From: Sphingobium sp. Cam5-1
GTDB lineage: Bacteria; Pseudomonadota; Alphaproteobacteria; Sphingomonadales; Sphingomonadaceae
Assembly: GCF_015693305.1 (NCBI RefSeq)
Contig: NZ_CP065139.1
Location: 799,501-863,500 of the forward strand
Direction: 5' to 3'
DNA length: 64,000 nt
The notes beneath the pieces are model-generated. The model had not been told where the DNA came from, did no database searches, and worked only from the letters and a program-made list of their open reading frames with translations. The translations under genes were made by a program, and so were the position numbers. Positions within the stretch are counted from its first letter, which is position 1, and every line of letters starts with the position of its first letter. This document shows, piece by piece, positions 38,579 through 46,834 of the stretch.

Positions 38579-41104
38579 TCAATTCGCCTGCCGATCAAGG
38601 CGCGCGACGGTCAGGAAATCCTCAGGCGACACGCGGATGGCGGCACCCGTCGGGCATGCACGCACGCAAGCCGGGCCGCCATCAATGCCCGAGCACATGT
38701 CGCACTTGATCGCCTTCTTGGGTTTCTCGACCCCCGGCTCGGCGTTCTTGTAGCGCCATTTCTTGGACGGCTCGCCCGGCCCCGGCCCAGCACCAAAGAA
38801 CATCCAGCTAAGCAAACCCGGCTTCTTCGGCGGCACGCTATCCATGCGGATCACGCCATAGGGGCAGTTGCGCTGGCAATTGCCGCAGCCGATGCAGGTC
38901 TCATCGATGAACACTTCGCCGTCAGGGCCGCGATGGATCGCGTTGGGCGGGCAGTCGGCCATGCAGTGCGGATGTTCGCAATGGCGGCAACTGGTGGGTA
39001 CATGGAGATGGGCGTAGGTGCGCCCGGCTTCGCGGTCGAGGCGGGAGAGGCCCTCATGGCTATCCGCGCACGCCTTCTCGCAATTGTCGCAGCCTACGCA
39101 GAGATGTTCGTCGATCAGCAGCACGTCGGTCGCTTCGCCGATGCCGTTGTCGACGAGGAACTTCGCCGTCTCCGAATACATGTCGACGACCGTCGAAAAG
39201 CTGTCCTTGCGGCTCTCGATGAAGGCGTTGACGTCCTGCCGCGCGGCCATGTCGCGGCGGGCGCGTTCCAGCAAAGCGGGCTTGGCGGCCATCAGTCGGG
39301 CAAAGGCGTCGCCGTTCAGTTTGATGACCTCGGACTTGACCGTCGCCTTGACCGTGGCGGTGCGCGGCCCGCCTGCGATCAGCGCCATTTCGCCGACATA
39401 GCTACCAGCGGGGAGGTAGGAGAGGAAGACATTCTTCCCCCCGATCTTCTTCTCCACGATCATCGATCCGACGCGGATCACATAAATGTCGTTGCCCAGA
39501 TCGCCCTCAGTCAGGATCGCCTCGCCCGCCTTGACGGTCTTGATCTCGGCGGTGTCGAGCACCTCGGCGAGATCGGCGGGGGTTAGCCCTGAGCCGAACA
39601 TCTGGAGCAGTTGGCGTTCGGTCGAGATGCGGGTGATGGCGCGCTTGGCGGGCGGGTTGGAGGACATGAGCTTCAGCGCCGCCGTGCGCGACACCTCCAC
39701 CATGATCGAGTCCTTGCCCGCGCGCACGGTCGAGCCACGGCGGCGGCCGGAAATGAGGCCGACTTCACCGAAGATGCTGCCCGCTTCGATGGCGACGTTG
39801 GTGCTGGGGGCGACCTCCACCAGCGCCTGCCCGCCAGCGATGCCGAAGAGGGAGGAGCCGGGATCATGCTTCTCGAAAATCACCTCGCCGGAGCGGTAGG
39901 CGCGAACCTCGCTGTCGAGCATGAACTCGCGCATCTGCAAGGGGGTTAGCCCCTCCAGGATCGAGACGTTGCTGCGCAGATATTCGAGCCATTCGCTGAC
40001 GCTCTTCTGCTCCGGCAGGGCGGCGAATTTGGCGGCCAGGATCGGCTCGTCGGCAGGCTTCAGGTCGCGATTGCCGTTGATATATTCGACAACGTCATAG
40101 CCCTGGTTCATGCAGTGCTTGATCAGCGGATAGCCCGCCAGCGCGCCGATGACGAAGATGCCGGGCGCGGTGCTTTCGAACACGGGCGACAGCTTGGGAA
40201 AGGCCAGCCGGTCGCTGCTCGCAAATTCGACGCCGCAGCTCTCAACAAAAGCGCGCGGTGGGGCGGAGCCCATGCGGGCGATGATGCGGTCGCATTTCAG
40301 CTTCACCTCGCCATCGCGGCTGTCGAGCGTGATGAAGCCCGGCTCGATCTTTGCCGTGGTGGATTCCGTCATGATCGACAGGCGGCCTGCTTCGGCGGCG
40401 GCCATCAGCGCCTTGACGTTGGCGGGCTTGGCGCTGGCGAACTCCGTGCCACGATTGAGGATGGTGACGACATTGCCCTGCGCTTCGTCGGCGGCAAGGC
40501 CCATGGCATTCTCAATGCCCGCGTCCCCGGTGCCAACGATGAAGATATGTTCGTCATTATAGTCAGCCGGGTCGTCCAGCTGATATTGCACATGCGGCAG
40601 GTCCGCGCCCGGAACGCGCATCAGGTTGGGATTGCCCTGCGTGCCGATGGCCATGATCACCGCGTCGGCAATGACCTCCCGCCCGTCGGTCAGCGTCAGG
40701 CGATAGGGCGGGGCGAGCCGCTGGATTTCCTTTGTGTCGGTGGTCCCGTCCCGCTTGCGCTCCACGATCTTCTGGACCGATCCGGGGATGGGATCGCCGG
40801 TGCCGGTGATCGCCTTCACCTCTGCATTATAAGCGACGTTCAGGCCCAACGCAGCGGCCTGCTCGTTCCAGCGGCCGAGGATCGCCTCGCGCTTGCCAGC
40901 CTCGAAATCGCAATCGGACCGCAGCACGAGCTGGCTGGGCGTCGCCATCACATGCTTGCCCTTCTGATATTTGAAGATCGTGTCGGACAGATGGTCCGTC
41001 TTTTCGATCAGAAGATGCGACAGCCCAAGCTGCGCCGCGCGCGCGGCCGCGCTCATCCCCGCCGGTCCCGACCCGACGATCGCGATACGCACGCGCTCAG
41101 TCAC
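38579..41104 (-). CDS. FAD/NAD(P) reductase fused to two cyclic-nucleotide-binding domains and four 4Fe-4S clusters
   Basis: 841 residues. Residues 1-330 are a pyridine-nucleotide reductase (FAD site IAIVGSGPAGMSAAARAAQ; second Rossmann IFIVGTGDAGIENAMGLA). Two cNMP-binding domains follow near 390-490 (SIFGEVGLISGRRRGSTVRA) and 510-620 (YVGEMALIAGGPRTATVKA); the second has the canonical phosphate-binding PRTATV. The C-terminus has four HycB/DmsB-type iron-sulfur motifs: CVGCDNCEKAC, CRHCEHPHCMADCP, CIGCGNCQRNCP and CDMCSGIDGGPACVRACP. It likely oxidises NAD(P)H and feeds electrons to the membrane cytochrome under cAMP/cGMP control. Divergent from the CcmI-like gene. Confidence 0.88.
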   Translation of the reverse strand: MTERVRIAIVGSGPAGMSAAARAAQLGLSHLLIEKTDHLSDTIFKYQKGKHVMATPSQLVLRSDCDFEAGKREAILGRWNEQAAALGLNVAYNAEVKAITGTGDPIPGSVQKIVERKRDGTTDTKEIQRLAPPYRLTLTDGREVIADAVIMAIGTQGNPNLMRVPGADLPHVQYQLDDPADYNDEHIFIVGTGDAGIENAMGLAADEAQGNVVTILNRGTEFASAKPANVKALMAAAEAGRLSIMTESTTAKIEPGFITLDSRDGEVKLKCDRIIARMGSAPPRAFVESCGVEFASSDRLAFPKLSPVFESTAPGIFVIGALAGYPLIKHCMNQGYDVVEYINGNRDLKPADEPILAAKFAALPEQKSVSEWLEYLRSNVSILEGLTPLQMREFMLDSEVRAYRSGEVIFEKHDPGSSLFGIAGGQALVEVAPSTNVAIEAGSIFGEVGLISGRRRGSTVRAGKDSIMVEVSRTAALKLMSSNPPAKRAITRISTERQLLQMFGSGLTPADLAEVLDTAEIKTVKAGEAILTEGDLGNDIYVIRVGSMIVEKKIGGKNVFLSYLPAGSYVGEMALIAGGPRTATVKATVKSEVIKLNGDAFARLMAAKPALLERARRDMAARQDVNAFIESRKDSFSTVVDMYSETAKFLVDNGIGEATDVLLIDEHLCVGCDNCEKACADSHEGLSRLDREAGRTYAHLHVPTSCRHCEHPHCMADCPPNAIHRGPDGEVFIDETCIGCGNCQRNCPYGVIRMDSVPPKKPGLLSWMFFGAGPGPGEPSKKWRYKNAEPGVEKPKKAIKCDMCSGIDGGPACVRACPTGAAIRVSPEDFLTVARLDRQAN

Positions 41105-41246
41105 TTACATTACCCCCTCTTGCGAGATCACCCGCAGCCCCGGCATGCCCCTGCCGGTTTATGGTGCGCGGATCAAGTCTTTGGGCACTCTATCAATTCC
41201 GCTGCGTCACGCTAGAGAGCAGTTGAGATTATCGGGGAAATGGCAA

Positions 41247-42185
41247 GTGACGAAGCTGAGCGTGGGGCGCATGGCTCTTATCGGGGCGGCCGGGCTGGCG
41301 ATTGTGTCGGTCGGCTATAATGTCTGGCGCGACCGGCCGGAAAAGGCGGAGACGGCATCGGCCTCCGCCCCCTTCGCGGCGGCGGGTCAGCAGCCATCTG
41401 ACCCGGAAAGCGTCATCCGTGGCTTGCAGGAGCGTGTCGGCGCCAATCCCAACGATGCCGAAGGCTGGCAGATGCTTGGCTGGGCCTATTTCGAAAACGG
41501 CCGCCACGCCGACGCGGCGCGCGCGTATCGCCGTGCGGTAAAGCTCGCCCCGGATAACGCGACCTTCTGGTCCTCGCTGGGCGAAGCGGTGGTGATGGCA
41601 AGCGAGCATGATCCGATGCCCAGGGAAGCGGCAGAAGCCTTCGACAAGGCGGTAAAGCTCGACCCCAAGGAGCCCCGCGCGCGCTATTTTCAGGCGGTGC
41701 GCAAGGACCTGGCCAAGGATCATGAAGGTGCGATCCACGATTGGCTGGCCCTGCTCGCCGACACGCCTCCGGGCGCGCCATGGGAAGCGGATTTGCGCCG
41801 GACTATCGAGCAGGTGGGGAAGATCAACGGCATCGACGTGAAAGAACGTCTCGCCGCAGTAAAGCCCACTGCACCACATCCTCCGATCGGCTCGGTCGCC
41901 ACAGCGGCGATCCCAGGTCCCAGCCGCGAACAAATGCAAGCCGCCGCGCAACTGCCCAAGGGCCAGCAGGATGCGATGATTGAGGGCATGGTGTCGGGGC
42001 TGGAGGCCAAGCTCAAAGCCAATCCCGGCAATGTCGACGGCTGGATCATGCTGATGCGCAGCCGCATGACGCTCGGCGAAACGGCCAAGGCGCAGGCTGC
42101 GTTCGAGGCAGCGCGGAACGCTAATCCGGCGCAGGCCGCGAGGCTGCGGGATGAGGCGCGATTGCTGGCTGTGCCGGGGGTTTAA
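41247..42185 (+). CDS. TPR protein of cytochrome c maturation (CcmI/CycH/NrfG-like)
   Basis: About 312 residues from a GTG at 41247 with GGGGA eight bases upstream; an ATG at 41271 is an alternative. One N-terminal membrane helix (MALIGAAGLAIVSVGYNVW) anchors a periplasmic TPR domain (EGWQMLGWAYFENGRHADAARAYRRAVKLAPDN and a second repeat block at the C-terminus). CcmI/CycH proteins hold apocytochromes c for heme ligation. Its place beside genes for at least 25 CxxCH hemes fits a dedicated or extra maturation factor. No other ccm genes are in the window. Confidence 0.75.
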   Translation: MTKLSVGRMALIGAAGLAIVSVGYNVWRDRPEKAETASASAPFAAAGQQPSDPESVIRGLQERVGANPNDAEGWQMLGWAYFENGRHADAARAYRRAVKLAPDNATFWSSLGEAVVMASEHDPMPREAAEAFDKAVKLDPKEPRARYFQAVRKDLAKDHEGAIHDWLALLADTPPGAPWEADLRRTIEQVGKINGIDVKERLAAVKPTAPHPPIGSVATAAIPGPSREQMQAAAQLPKGQQDAMIEGMVSGLEAKLKANPGNVDGWIMLMRSRMTLGETAKAQAAFEAARNANPAQAARLRDEARLLAVPGV

Positions 42186-42353
42186 TCGAGCGGCCAGCGA
42201 CCACTCCCCCTCCCGCAGGCGGGAGGGGGCCGGGGGGTGGGCCAGCGCGACGTCGATGTTAAAGGCACATGAAGAGGCTCGCGGCGCTCGCTCCCACCCC
42301 TAACCCTTCAAACGAGTCACGTGCCTCGTTTGAACGCCTGCGGGAGGGGAACA
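42186..42353. repeat. composite REP-like palindromic region
   Basis: Contains a perfect hairpin at 42206-42229 (arms CCCCCTCCCGC and GCGGGAGGGGG, loop AG), then a GGGGTGGG stretch answered by CCCACCCC, then a second hairpin at 42307-42334 (TTCAAACGAG and CTCGTTTGAA, loop 8), and a final CGGGAGGGG. The first hairpin directly follows the CcmI-like stop and may help end transcription. The last G-run serves as ribosome site for the small reading frame at 42354. Confidence 0.6.
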
Positions 42354-42443
42354 ATGAGCGCGCTCACCAGCACAGCCCCATCACCAGACACGAAAAGGCC
42401 CACGGAACACTCGCCTCCCTCGCCCGTTGCCTTGCTGAAATGA
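42354..42443 (+). CDS. 29-codon upstream reading frame coupled to the nucleotidyltransferase
   Basis: ATG at 42354 with GGGAGGGG four to six bases upstream. It encodes MSALTSTAPSPDTKRP and continues to a TGA whose first bases overlap the ATG of the next gene (ATGA). The following gene has no ribosome site of its own, so this frame probably acts as a translational leader. It could instead be the true N-terminus if a one-base frameshift is present; the two cannot be told apart here. Confidence 0.4.
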   Translation: MSALTSTAPSPDTKRPTEHSPPSPVALLK

Positions 42444-43213
42444 CAGCAGACCCAGCGATCTTCGATCCGCCGCCGGACTCGGTGGCCTTCTACACCGAAA
42501 GCCTCCAGCATCTGGTGGAATCCGGCATCCCCTTCATGCTTTCGGGCACCTACGCGCTGGGCTGCCACACCGGCATCGTCCGCCCGACCAAGGACCTCGA
42601 CGTCTTCTGCAAGGCAGGCGACGCCCCCCGCATACTCGCTTATTTCAAGCATCTTGGCCATGAGGTCGAGTTCGAGGACGAACGGTGGATCGGGAAGGTT
42701 TGGAAGGATAAGAAATTCTTCGACGTCATCTACAACATCTCATCGGCCAGCGTCCCGGTCACCGAAGAGTGGTTTCGCGAAGAAGATCATGCCGAAGTCT
42801 ATGGCATCAACGTCCGCATCACGCCGCCGACCGAATTCATCCTGTCGAAAATCTTCATCCAGGACCGTTATCGCTATGATGGGGCCGATGTCGTCCATGT
42901 GATCCTGCGCCAGCACGACCGGATCAACTGGCAATGGCTCCTCGACACGATGGAGCTGCATTGGGAATTGCTGCTGATCCATCTGCTCAATTTCCGCTTC
43001 ATCTATCCGACCGAACGCCATTGCATTCCACTCTGGCTGTTCGAGGAACTGCTGGGCCGCTTGCAGACGCGATCGGAACTGCCGGTGCCCAACATCCGGG
43101 TATGCCGGGGGCGGCTCCTGTCCCCGCGCGATTATCTGATCGATATCACCGAATGGGGCTTCGCCGATGTGGTCGGCAAGGGCCTTGAGGAGAGCCATGA
43201 CCGCAATAAATGA
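42440..43213 (+). CDS. nucleotidyltransferase-fold protein
   Basis: 257 residues from the ATG at 42440. The motif FMLSGTYALGCHTGIVRPTKDLDVFCK is a minimal nucleotidyltransferase active site (G[S/T] helix, then DxD as DLDVF; third acidic residue near FFDVIY). The C-terminal half is helical (QRHDRINW-type segment, LLIHLLNFRFIYPTERH). Such proteins include AbiEii-like toxins and kanamycin nucleotidyltransferase relatives; the substrate is unknown. It overlaps the next gene by 17 bases, so it works with a metallophosphoesterase. Upstream in-frame starts lie inside the repeat region and are less likely. Confidence 0.72.
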   Translation: MTADPAIFDPPPDSVAFYTESLQHLVESGIPFMLSGTYALGCHTGIVRPTKDLDVFCKAGDAPRILAYFKHLGHEVEFEDERWIGKVWKDKKFFDVIYNISSASVPVTEEWFREEDHAEVYGINVRITPPTEFILSKIFIQDRYRYDGADVVHVILRQHDRINWQWLLDTMELHWELLLIHLLNFRFIYPTERHCIPLWLFEELLGRLQTRSELPVPNIRVCRGRLLSPRDYLIDITEWGFADVVGKGLEESHDRNK

Positions 43214-43940
43214 GCCCGCCCGGCACGAAGGGCTGACCCTCGCCGCGATCGGCGACCTGCATGTTACGGACACCTCCGAACATCGATACCGCGCGATGTT
43301 CGAGGAAATATCGGAGAAGGCCGACATATTGGCGCTGTGCGGCGACCTCACCAATTTCGGCAAGTCGCGCGAGGCGGAAATATTGGCCGAAGACTTACGC
43401 GCCTGCACCATCCCCACCGTCGCGGTGCTCGGCAACCACGACTATGAATGCGGCCAGCCCGAAGAAGTCGCCCGCATCCTCCACGGCGCGGGCGTGACCG
43501 TGCTCGACGACCAAGCTGTCGAAATAAAGGGCGTCGGTTTTGCCGGGGTAAAGGGTTTCGTCGGCGGCTTTGGCCGGGGCGAACTCGGCGCCTTCGGGGA
43601 AAAGGGCATCAAGACCTTTGTCGAGGAGGCGATCAACGAGGCGCGCAAGCTGGAAAACGCCTTACGCTCCTTGCGCACCGACCGTTGCGTGGCGGTGCTC
43701 CATTATGCGCCGGTGGTGGACACGGTGGAGGGAGAGCCGCCGGAAATCTTCCCTTTTCTCGGCTCGTCGCGGTTGGCCGAAGCGATCGACCGCTTCGACA
43801 ATGTCCGCTTCGCCGTGCATGGCCACGCCCATCGCGGCGCTTTTGAAGGCCGCACGCCCCGAGGCGTCCCCGTCTATAATTGCGCGCAGTTCGTCGTGTC
43901 GGAACGGTTCGATCGGCCCTACGCCCTGATCGCGCTGTGA
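43197..43940 (+). CDS. calcineurin-like metallophosphoesterase
   Basis: 247 residues from an ATG at 43197 with GAGGAGA upstream, inside the 3' end of the nucleotidyltransferase gene. Motifs: AIGDLHVTDT, CGDLTNFGKS, LGNHDYECG, LHYAPVVD and HGHAHRGAFEG. It is likely a cytoplasmic two-metal phosphoesterase. Coupling to a nucleotidyltransferase suggests one adds and the other removes a nucleotide or phosphate on the same target (inference). Confidence 0.78.
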   Translation: MTAINEPARHEGLTLAAIGDLHVTDTSEHRYRAMFEEISEKADILALCGDLTNFGKSREAEILAEDLRACTIPTVAVLGNHDYECGQPEEVARILHGAGVTVLDDQAVEIKGVGFAGVKGFVGGFGRGELGAFGEKGIKTFVEEAINEARKLENALRSLRTDRCVAVLHYAPVVDTVEGEPPEIFPFLGSSRLAEAIDRFDNVRFAVHGHAHRGAFEGRTPRGVPVYNCAQFVVSERFDRPYALIAL

Positions 43941-44007
43941 CTGGCGGGCCGATCCCGCCAATTTGGCGACAATCGCCGCTCGTACCGGCGAACAATCGGC
44001 CAAAATG

Positions 44008-44019
44008 CACCAAATCGGT
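44008..44019 (+). promoter_or_regulatory. shared 12-base upstream box, copy A
   Basis: CACCAAATCGGT lies about 66 bases before the tpsB2 start. The identical 12-mer occurs before the collagen-like gene (46739-46750). In both, a TGCT(C)TAG-like segment follows 30-31 bases later, a spacing that fits an activator or operator box upstream of a promoter. Only these two copies were seen. Confidence 0.5.
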
Positions 44020-44084
44020 TCCACTTGCGGAGCAAATCGCAAAGACATTGCTCTAGGCCCTGATGCTGGCAGGCGTCATTTTCC

Positions 44085-45782
44085 ATGGCGCGGCGCGACA
44101 TGGGGCAAATGGGTTTCGACAGGGTAATCAACGGGCTGAAGGCAATTGTGGCGGCGGCGGCGCTCGTCACAATGACCGCCCCTGCAACGGCGCAAATTGC
44201 CGGGCCGGGAGAGACTTCGTCTGCGCCACTGATCGACCGGGACAGGGCCGATCGGGTTACACCGGGCCTCGCGCCTTCCCCTTCCGTGACTGTCGCCGCG
44301 CCCGCCCCTGCGGTCGGGACGGTGGGCAATTCGGCCGAAAGCGTCCGGCTGGCGCGGGTGCATTATATGGGAACATCCCTGCCCGTGCCGCTGCTGGACA
44401 AGGCGGTGGCTCCGTTGATCGGACGGCCATTGACGCGTGAGACATTGCAGGCGGTGGCGAAGGCGGTAAGCGATGCCTACGCCCGCAGCGACATCGCCTT
44501 TTATGCCGTCTCCATCCCGGCGCAGGTGCCCGCAGGGGGACAGCTGATCGTCAAGATCATCGAAGGACGGGTGAAGGAATATCGGCTGGCGGGCGTTTCC
44601 CCCAGCATGCCGACCCGCCTGATCGATGCGCAGATGCGGCGGCTGAAGCGCGATACGCCGCTGCGCAAGGCGACGCTGGAACGCGTGCTGGGCCTGCTGC
44701 GCGACATACCGGGCCAAAGCGTCGAGGCGCGAATGCGGCAGGGCGAGGGCGAAGGCGACCTGATCCTGGACCTGATCGTCAAACGGGAACAGGTGCAGAT
44801 CGGCATCCTGATCGACAATAGCGCCGTCAGCAACGTGATCGACGGCGTGCAGGCGCAATTGTCGGTCACGGCCAATGGGCTACTGCGCGAAGGCGACAGC
44901 ACACGGATCGCGGGCTATTTGCCCTTCTACCCCGAACGCTATCAACTCTATTCCCTAAGCCACTCCACCCCGATCGGCAGCAATGGCACGACCCTGTCCG
45001 CCAACATCGCCCATATGAAAAGCCGCGTGCGCGACCGGCCGATCAAAGGAGAAGCGACGCTGGCGGGCATGACGATTAGCCACGCGCTGGTCCGTTCCAA
45101 CAAGACGAACCTGACCGTCAACGCCTCGATCGACGGCATCGACAGCAGCAACTATTTCCTCGACGTCCGATTTGGCGACTATAAATCGCGGGCGGTGCGG
45201 CTGGGCGCGTCCTGGTCGCATTCCGACCAGCGGCAGGGACAAGCCCTGTCGGCGGTCGTCAGCCGGGGCGTCGGCATATTGGGCGCGCGGGCCTTCACCG
45301 GCTTTTCGGAAAAAATCTTCACCAAGGTCAATGTGCAGGCGATGGCCGTGCGCGCCCTGTCCAAACGCGTCGCCCTGAAACTGAATGCAAAGGCGCAATA
45401 TTCCCGCGACAGGTTGCCGGTGACAGAGCGTTTTTCACTAGGCGGCAGCGGCGCTGGCATGGCGTTCCCCTTGGGGATCAGGACCGCCGAACAGGCCATT
45501 GCGGGCGGCGCTGAACTCAGCTGGACCCCTGCGCGATCCGGGGTTTTGCAAAAGGCGACGCTCTTCACTTATGCCGATGGCGCGGTCGCGCATGCGGTGG
45601 CGCGGCCCTATTACCGCCTGCCGCCTGAAAATTTCTCGCTCGCATCGGCTGGTGGCGGCGTGCGCATCGGCATCGGCAGCAAATGGCGGGCGAGCGCGGA
45701 AGTAGCCGTGCCGATCAAGCGCATCGCCAGCGCAGATTCGCGCCGGGCGCGCTTTTTCTTCGGGATCGGACGCGCCTTCTGA
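44085..45782 (+). CDS. TpsB two-partner secretion transporter, copy 2 (no TpsA alongside)
   Basis: 565 residues. Signal peptide (AIVAAAALVTMTAPATAQ), a Pro/Ala linker, POTRA-like domains (LARVHYMGTSLPVPLLDKAV; SDIAFYAVSIPAQVPAGGQLIVKIIEGRV with a matching second POTRA), then a barrel (FSLGGSGAGMAFPLGIRTAEQ, FFFGIGRAF at the C-terminus). It is diverged from copy 1. No TpsA is encoded next to it; the neighbouring 2OG oxygenase and collagen-like lipoprotein are candidate functional partners. Several in-frame ATGs exist (44085, 44100, 44109); the first is kept. Confidence 0.85.
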   Translation: MARRDMGQMGFDRVINGLKAIVAAAALVTMTAPATAQIAGPGETSSAPLIDRDRADRVTPGLAPSPSVTVAAPAPAVGTVGNSAESVRLARVHYMGTSLPVPLLDKAVAPLIGRPLTRETLQAVAKAVSDAYARSDIAFYAVSIPAQVPAGGQLIVKIIEGRVKEYRLAGVSPSMPTRLIDAQMRRLKRDTPLRKATLERVLGLLRDIPGQSVEARMRQGEGEGDLILDLIVKREQVQIGILIDNSAVSNVIDGVQAQLSVTANGLLREGDSTRIAGYLPFYPERYQLYSLSHSTPIGSNGTTLSANIAHMKSRVRDRPIKGEATLAGMTISHALVRSNKTNLTVNASIDGIDSSNYFLDVRFGDYKSRAVRLGASWSHSDQRQGQALSAVVSRGVGILGARAFTGFSEKIFTKVNVQAMAVRALSKRVALKLNAKAQYSRDRLPVTERFSLGGSGAGMAFPLGIRTAEQAIAGGAELSWTPARSGVLQKATLFTYADGAVAHAVARPYYRLPPENFSLASAGGGVRIGIGSKWRASAEVAVPIKRIASADSRRARFFFGIGRAF

Positions 45783-45789
45783 CCCCGTT

Positions 45790-45803
45790 TTGCGTGTACG
45801 CAA
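45790..45803. promoter_or_regulatory. palindrome TTGCGT-N2-ACGCAA, site 1
   Basis: TTGCGTGTACGCAA lies between the tpsB2 stop and the 2OG oxygenase ATG (45819), overlapping the region before its ribosome site. It is one of three copies around this cluster and a candidate binding site for the ParB-like protein encoded at 49568-50596. Confidence 0.55.
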
Positions 45804-45818
45804 AGGAAGGCTGAGATC

Positions 45819-46379
45819 ATGAACAATGTGTGGGAAGTGTGGCCGTCGGCACTGACGGCCGCCGAGTGCGATGCCATCGTCAAGCGGGCGGACTTCTATG
45901 CCGACCAGTCGGCGACGGTCGGCTTTGCGGACAGCAGCCGCGACGATCAGGCTTATCGGTCCTCCATCATCCGCTGGTTCGATCCGTTGCGGGAAAAGGA
46001 CATCGTCGATCGGGTGATGCAATTTGTCGGCGCCTCCAACCGGACCAACTTCGGCGTGGACATCGTCGCGCCTTACGAAGTGCAGTTCACCGAATATCAC
46101 GGCACCCAGCAGGGCAAATATGACTGGCATCAGGATGTGTGGCTGGAATCAGGCCGCCCCTTCGACCGCAAGCTGTCGGTCGTGGTCCAACTGTCGGAGC
46201 CGGACGAATATGAAGGCGGCACGTTCGAGTTTTTCTGCGTGGCGCAACCCGGCGCGACATTCGCGGCGCGGGGAAGCCTGCTGATCTTTCCCTCCTTCCT
46301 CCAACATCGGGTGCTGCCGGTGACGGCGGGGGTGCGGCGGAGCCTGGTGACCTGGGTCGAAGGGCCACGCTGGCGCTAG
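45819..46379 (+). CDS. 2-oxoglutarate/Fe(II)-dependent oxygenase (prolyl-hydroxylase-like)
   Basis: 186 residues. The iron triad is HxD at about 104/106 (YDWHQDVW) and a distal His at about 163 (FLQHRVLPV), with an Arg about ten residues later (GVRRSLVTW) for 2-oxoglutarate. This is the double-stranded beta-helix of the PKHD/prolyl-4-hydroxylase group. It lies 36 bases after tpsB2 and 456 bases before a collagen-like gene whose repeats are proline-rich (Gly-Pro-Thr/Ser/Gly). Hydroxylation of that protein is an attractive but unproven idea. The enzyme lacks a signal peptide, so it would act before export. Confidence 0.85.
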   Translation: MNNVWEVWPSALTAAECDAIVKRADFYADQSATVGFADSSRDDQAYRSSIIRWFDPLREKDIVDRVMQFVGASNRTNFGVDIVAPYEVQFTEYHGTQQGKYDWHQDVWLESGRPFDRKLSVVVQLSEPDEYEGGTFEFFCVAQPGATFAARGSLLIFPSFLQHRVLPVTAGVRRSLVTWVEGPRWR

Positions 46380-46401
46380 AGCATGATCATGTTTGAGTGA
46401 T

Positions 46402-46485
46402 CGTCACCCCGGACTTGATCCGGGGTCCCGCTTCTTTTCTGACGCTACTGAGGCAGCGGGACCCCGGGTCGAGCCCGGGGTGACG
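46402..46485. repeat. 84-base inverted-repeat element, copy 1
   Basis: Begins CGTCACCCCGG and ends CCGGGGTGACG. It contains two smaller hairpins (CCCCGG..CCGGGG and CCCCGGG..CCCGGGG). A second copy of the same 84-base length lies at 53607-53690 in the opposite orientation. Both are preceded, a few dozen bases away, by AGAGCATG just after a gene. It resembles a REP/BIME-type intergenic element. Confidence 0.65.
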
Positions 46486-46559
46486 GAAAAGCTGCTCGCC
46501 TAATCCGTTCCCTCTGTCCACTGCCCAGACTGCATCAGAAAAGATCGAACCAAAATGGA

Positions 46560-46750
46560 CAAAGCCCAAAAACATCCCGTCGTCGCTCTTTTGCGCGCTT
46601 AAAACCTCACCCAACCCCATTTTCCCCAATCTCACCCCCAATTTCCACCCAAAAGCCCCACCCTCGCACCATTTGCGTACCTAATCCCACCCTTCCCACA
46701 TCTCCTCCCACGCCTCCAACCCCCCAACACCCCAATCTCACCAAATCGGT
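46560..46750 (+). other. C-rich, G-poor leader or Rho-utilisation-like tract
   Basis: Part of the 455-base gap before the collagen-like gene. For about 190 bases the plus strand is rich in C, with many YC steps, and nearly free of G, unlike the rest of the window. This is the classic look of a Rho loading (rut) region, which would end 2OG-oxygenase transcripts. No gene was found in the gap; a minus-strand 84-codon frame (46387-46641) lies mostly on the repeat and is not believed. Confidence 0.45.
46739..46750 (+). promoter_or_regulatory. shared 12-base upstream box, copy B
   Basis: CACCAAATCGGT, identical to 44008-44019, lies about 85 bases before the collagen-like start. Here it is extended to CACCAAATCGGTG, an imperfect palindrome (CACC-N5-GGTG). 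TGCTTAG begins 31 bases after the box, close to the spacing at copy A. Confidence 0.5.
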
Positions 46751-46834
46751 GATTTTAGAACAAGCCGTAAGGGAATGCCGTGCTTAGCCTTGTGGCCTTG
46801 CGATGATGTTCGCATTGAACAGGGAGGTTATAGC

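Noticed and set aside
46387..46641. Minus-strand 84-codon frame
   Set aside because: It lies mostly on the 84-base repeat element and the C-rich tract and has no recognisable product.
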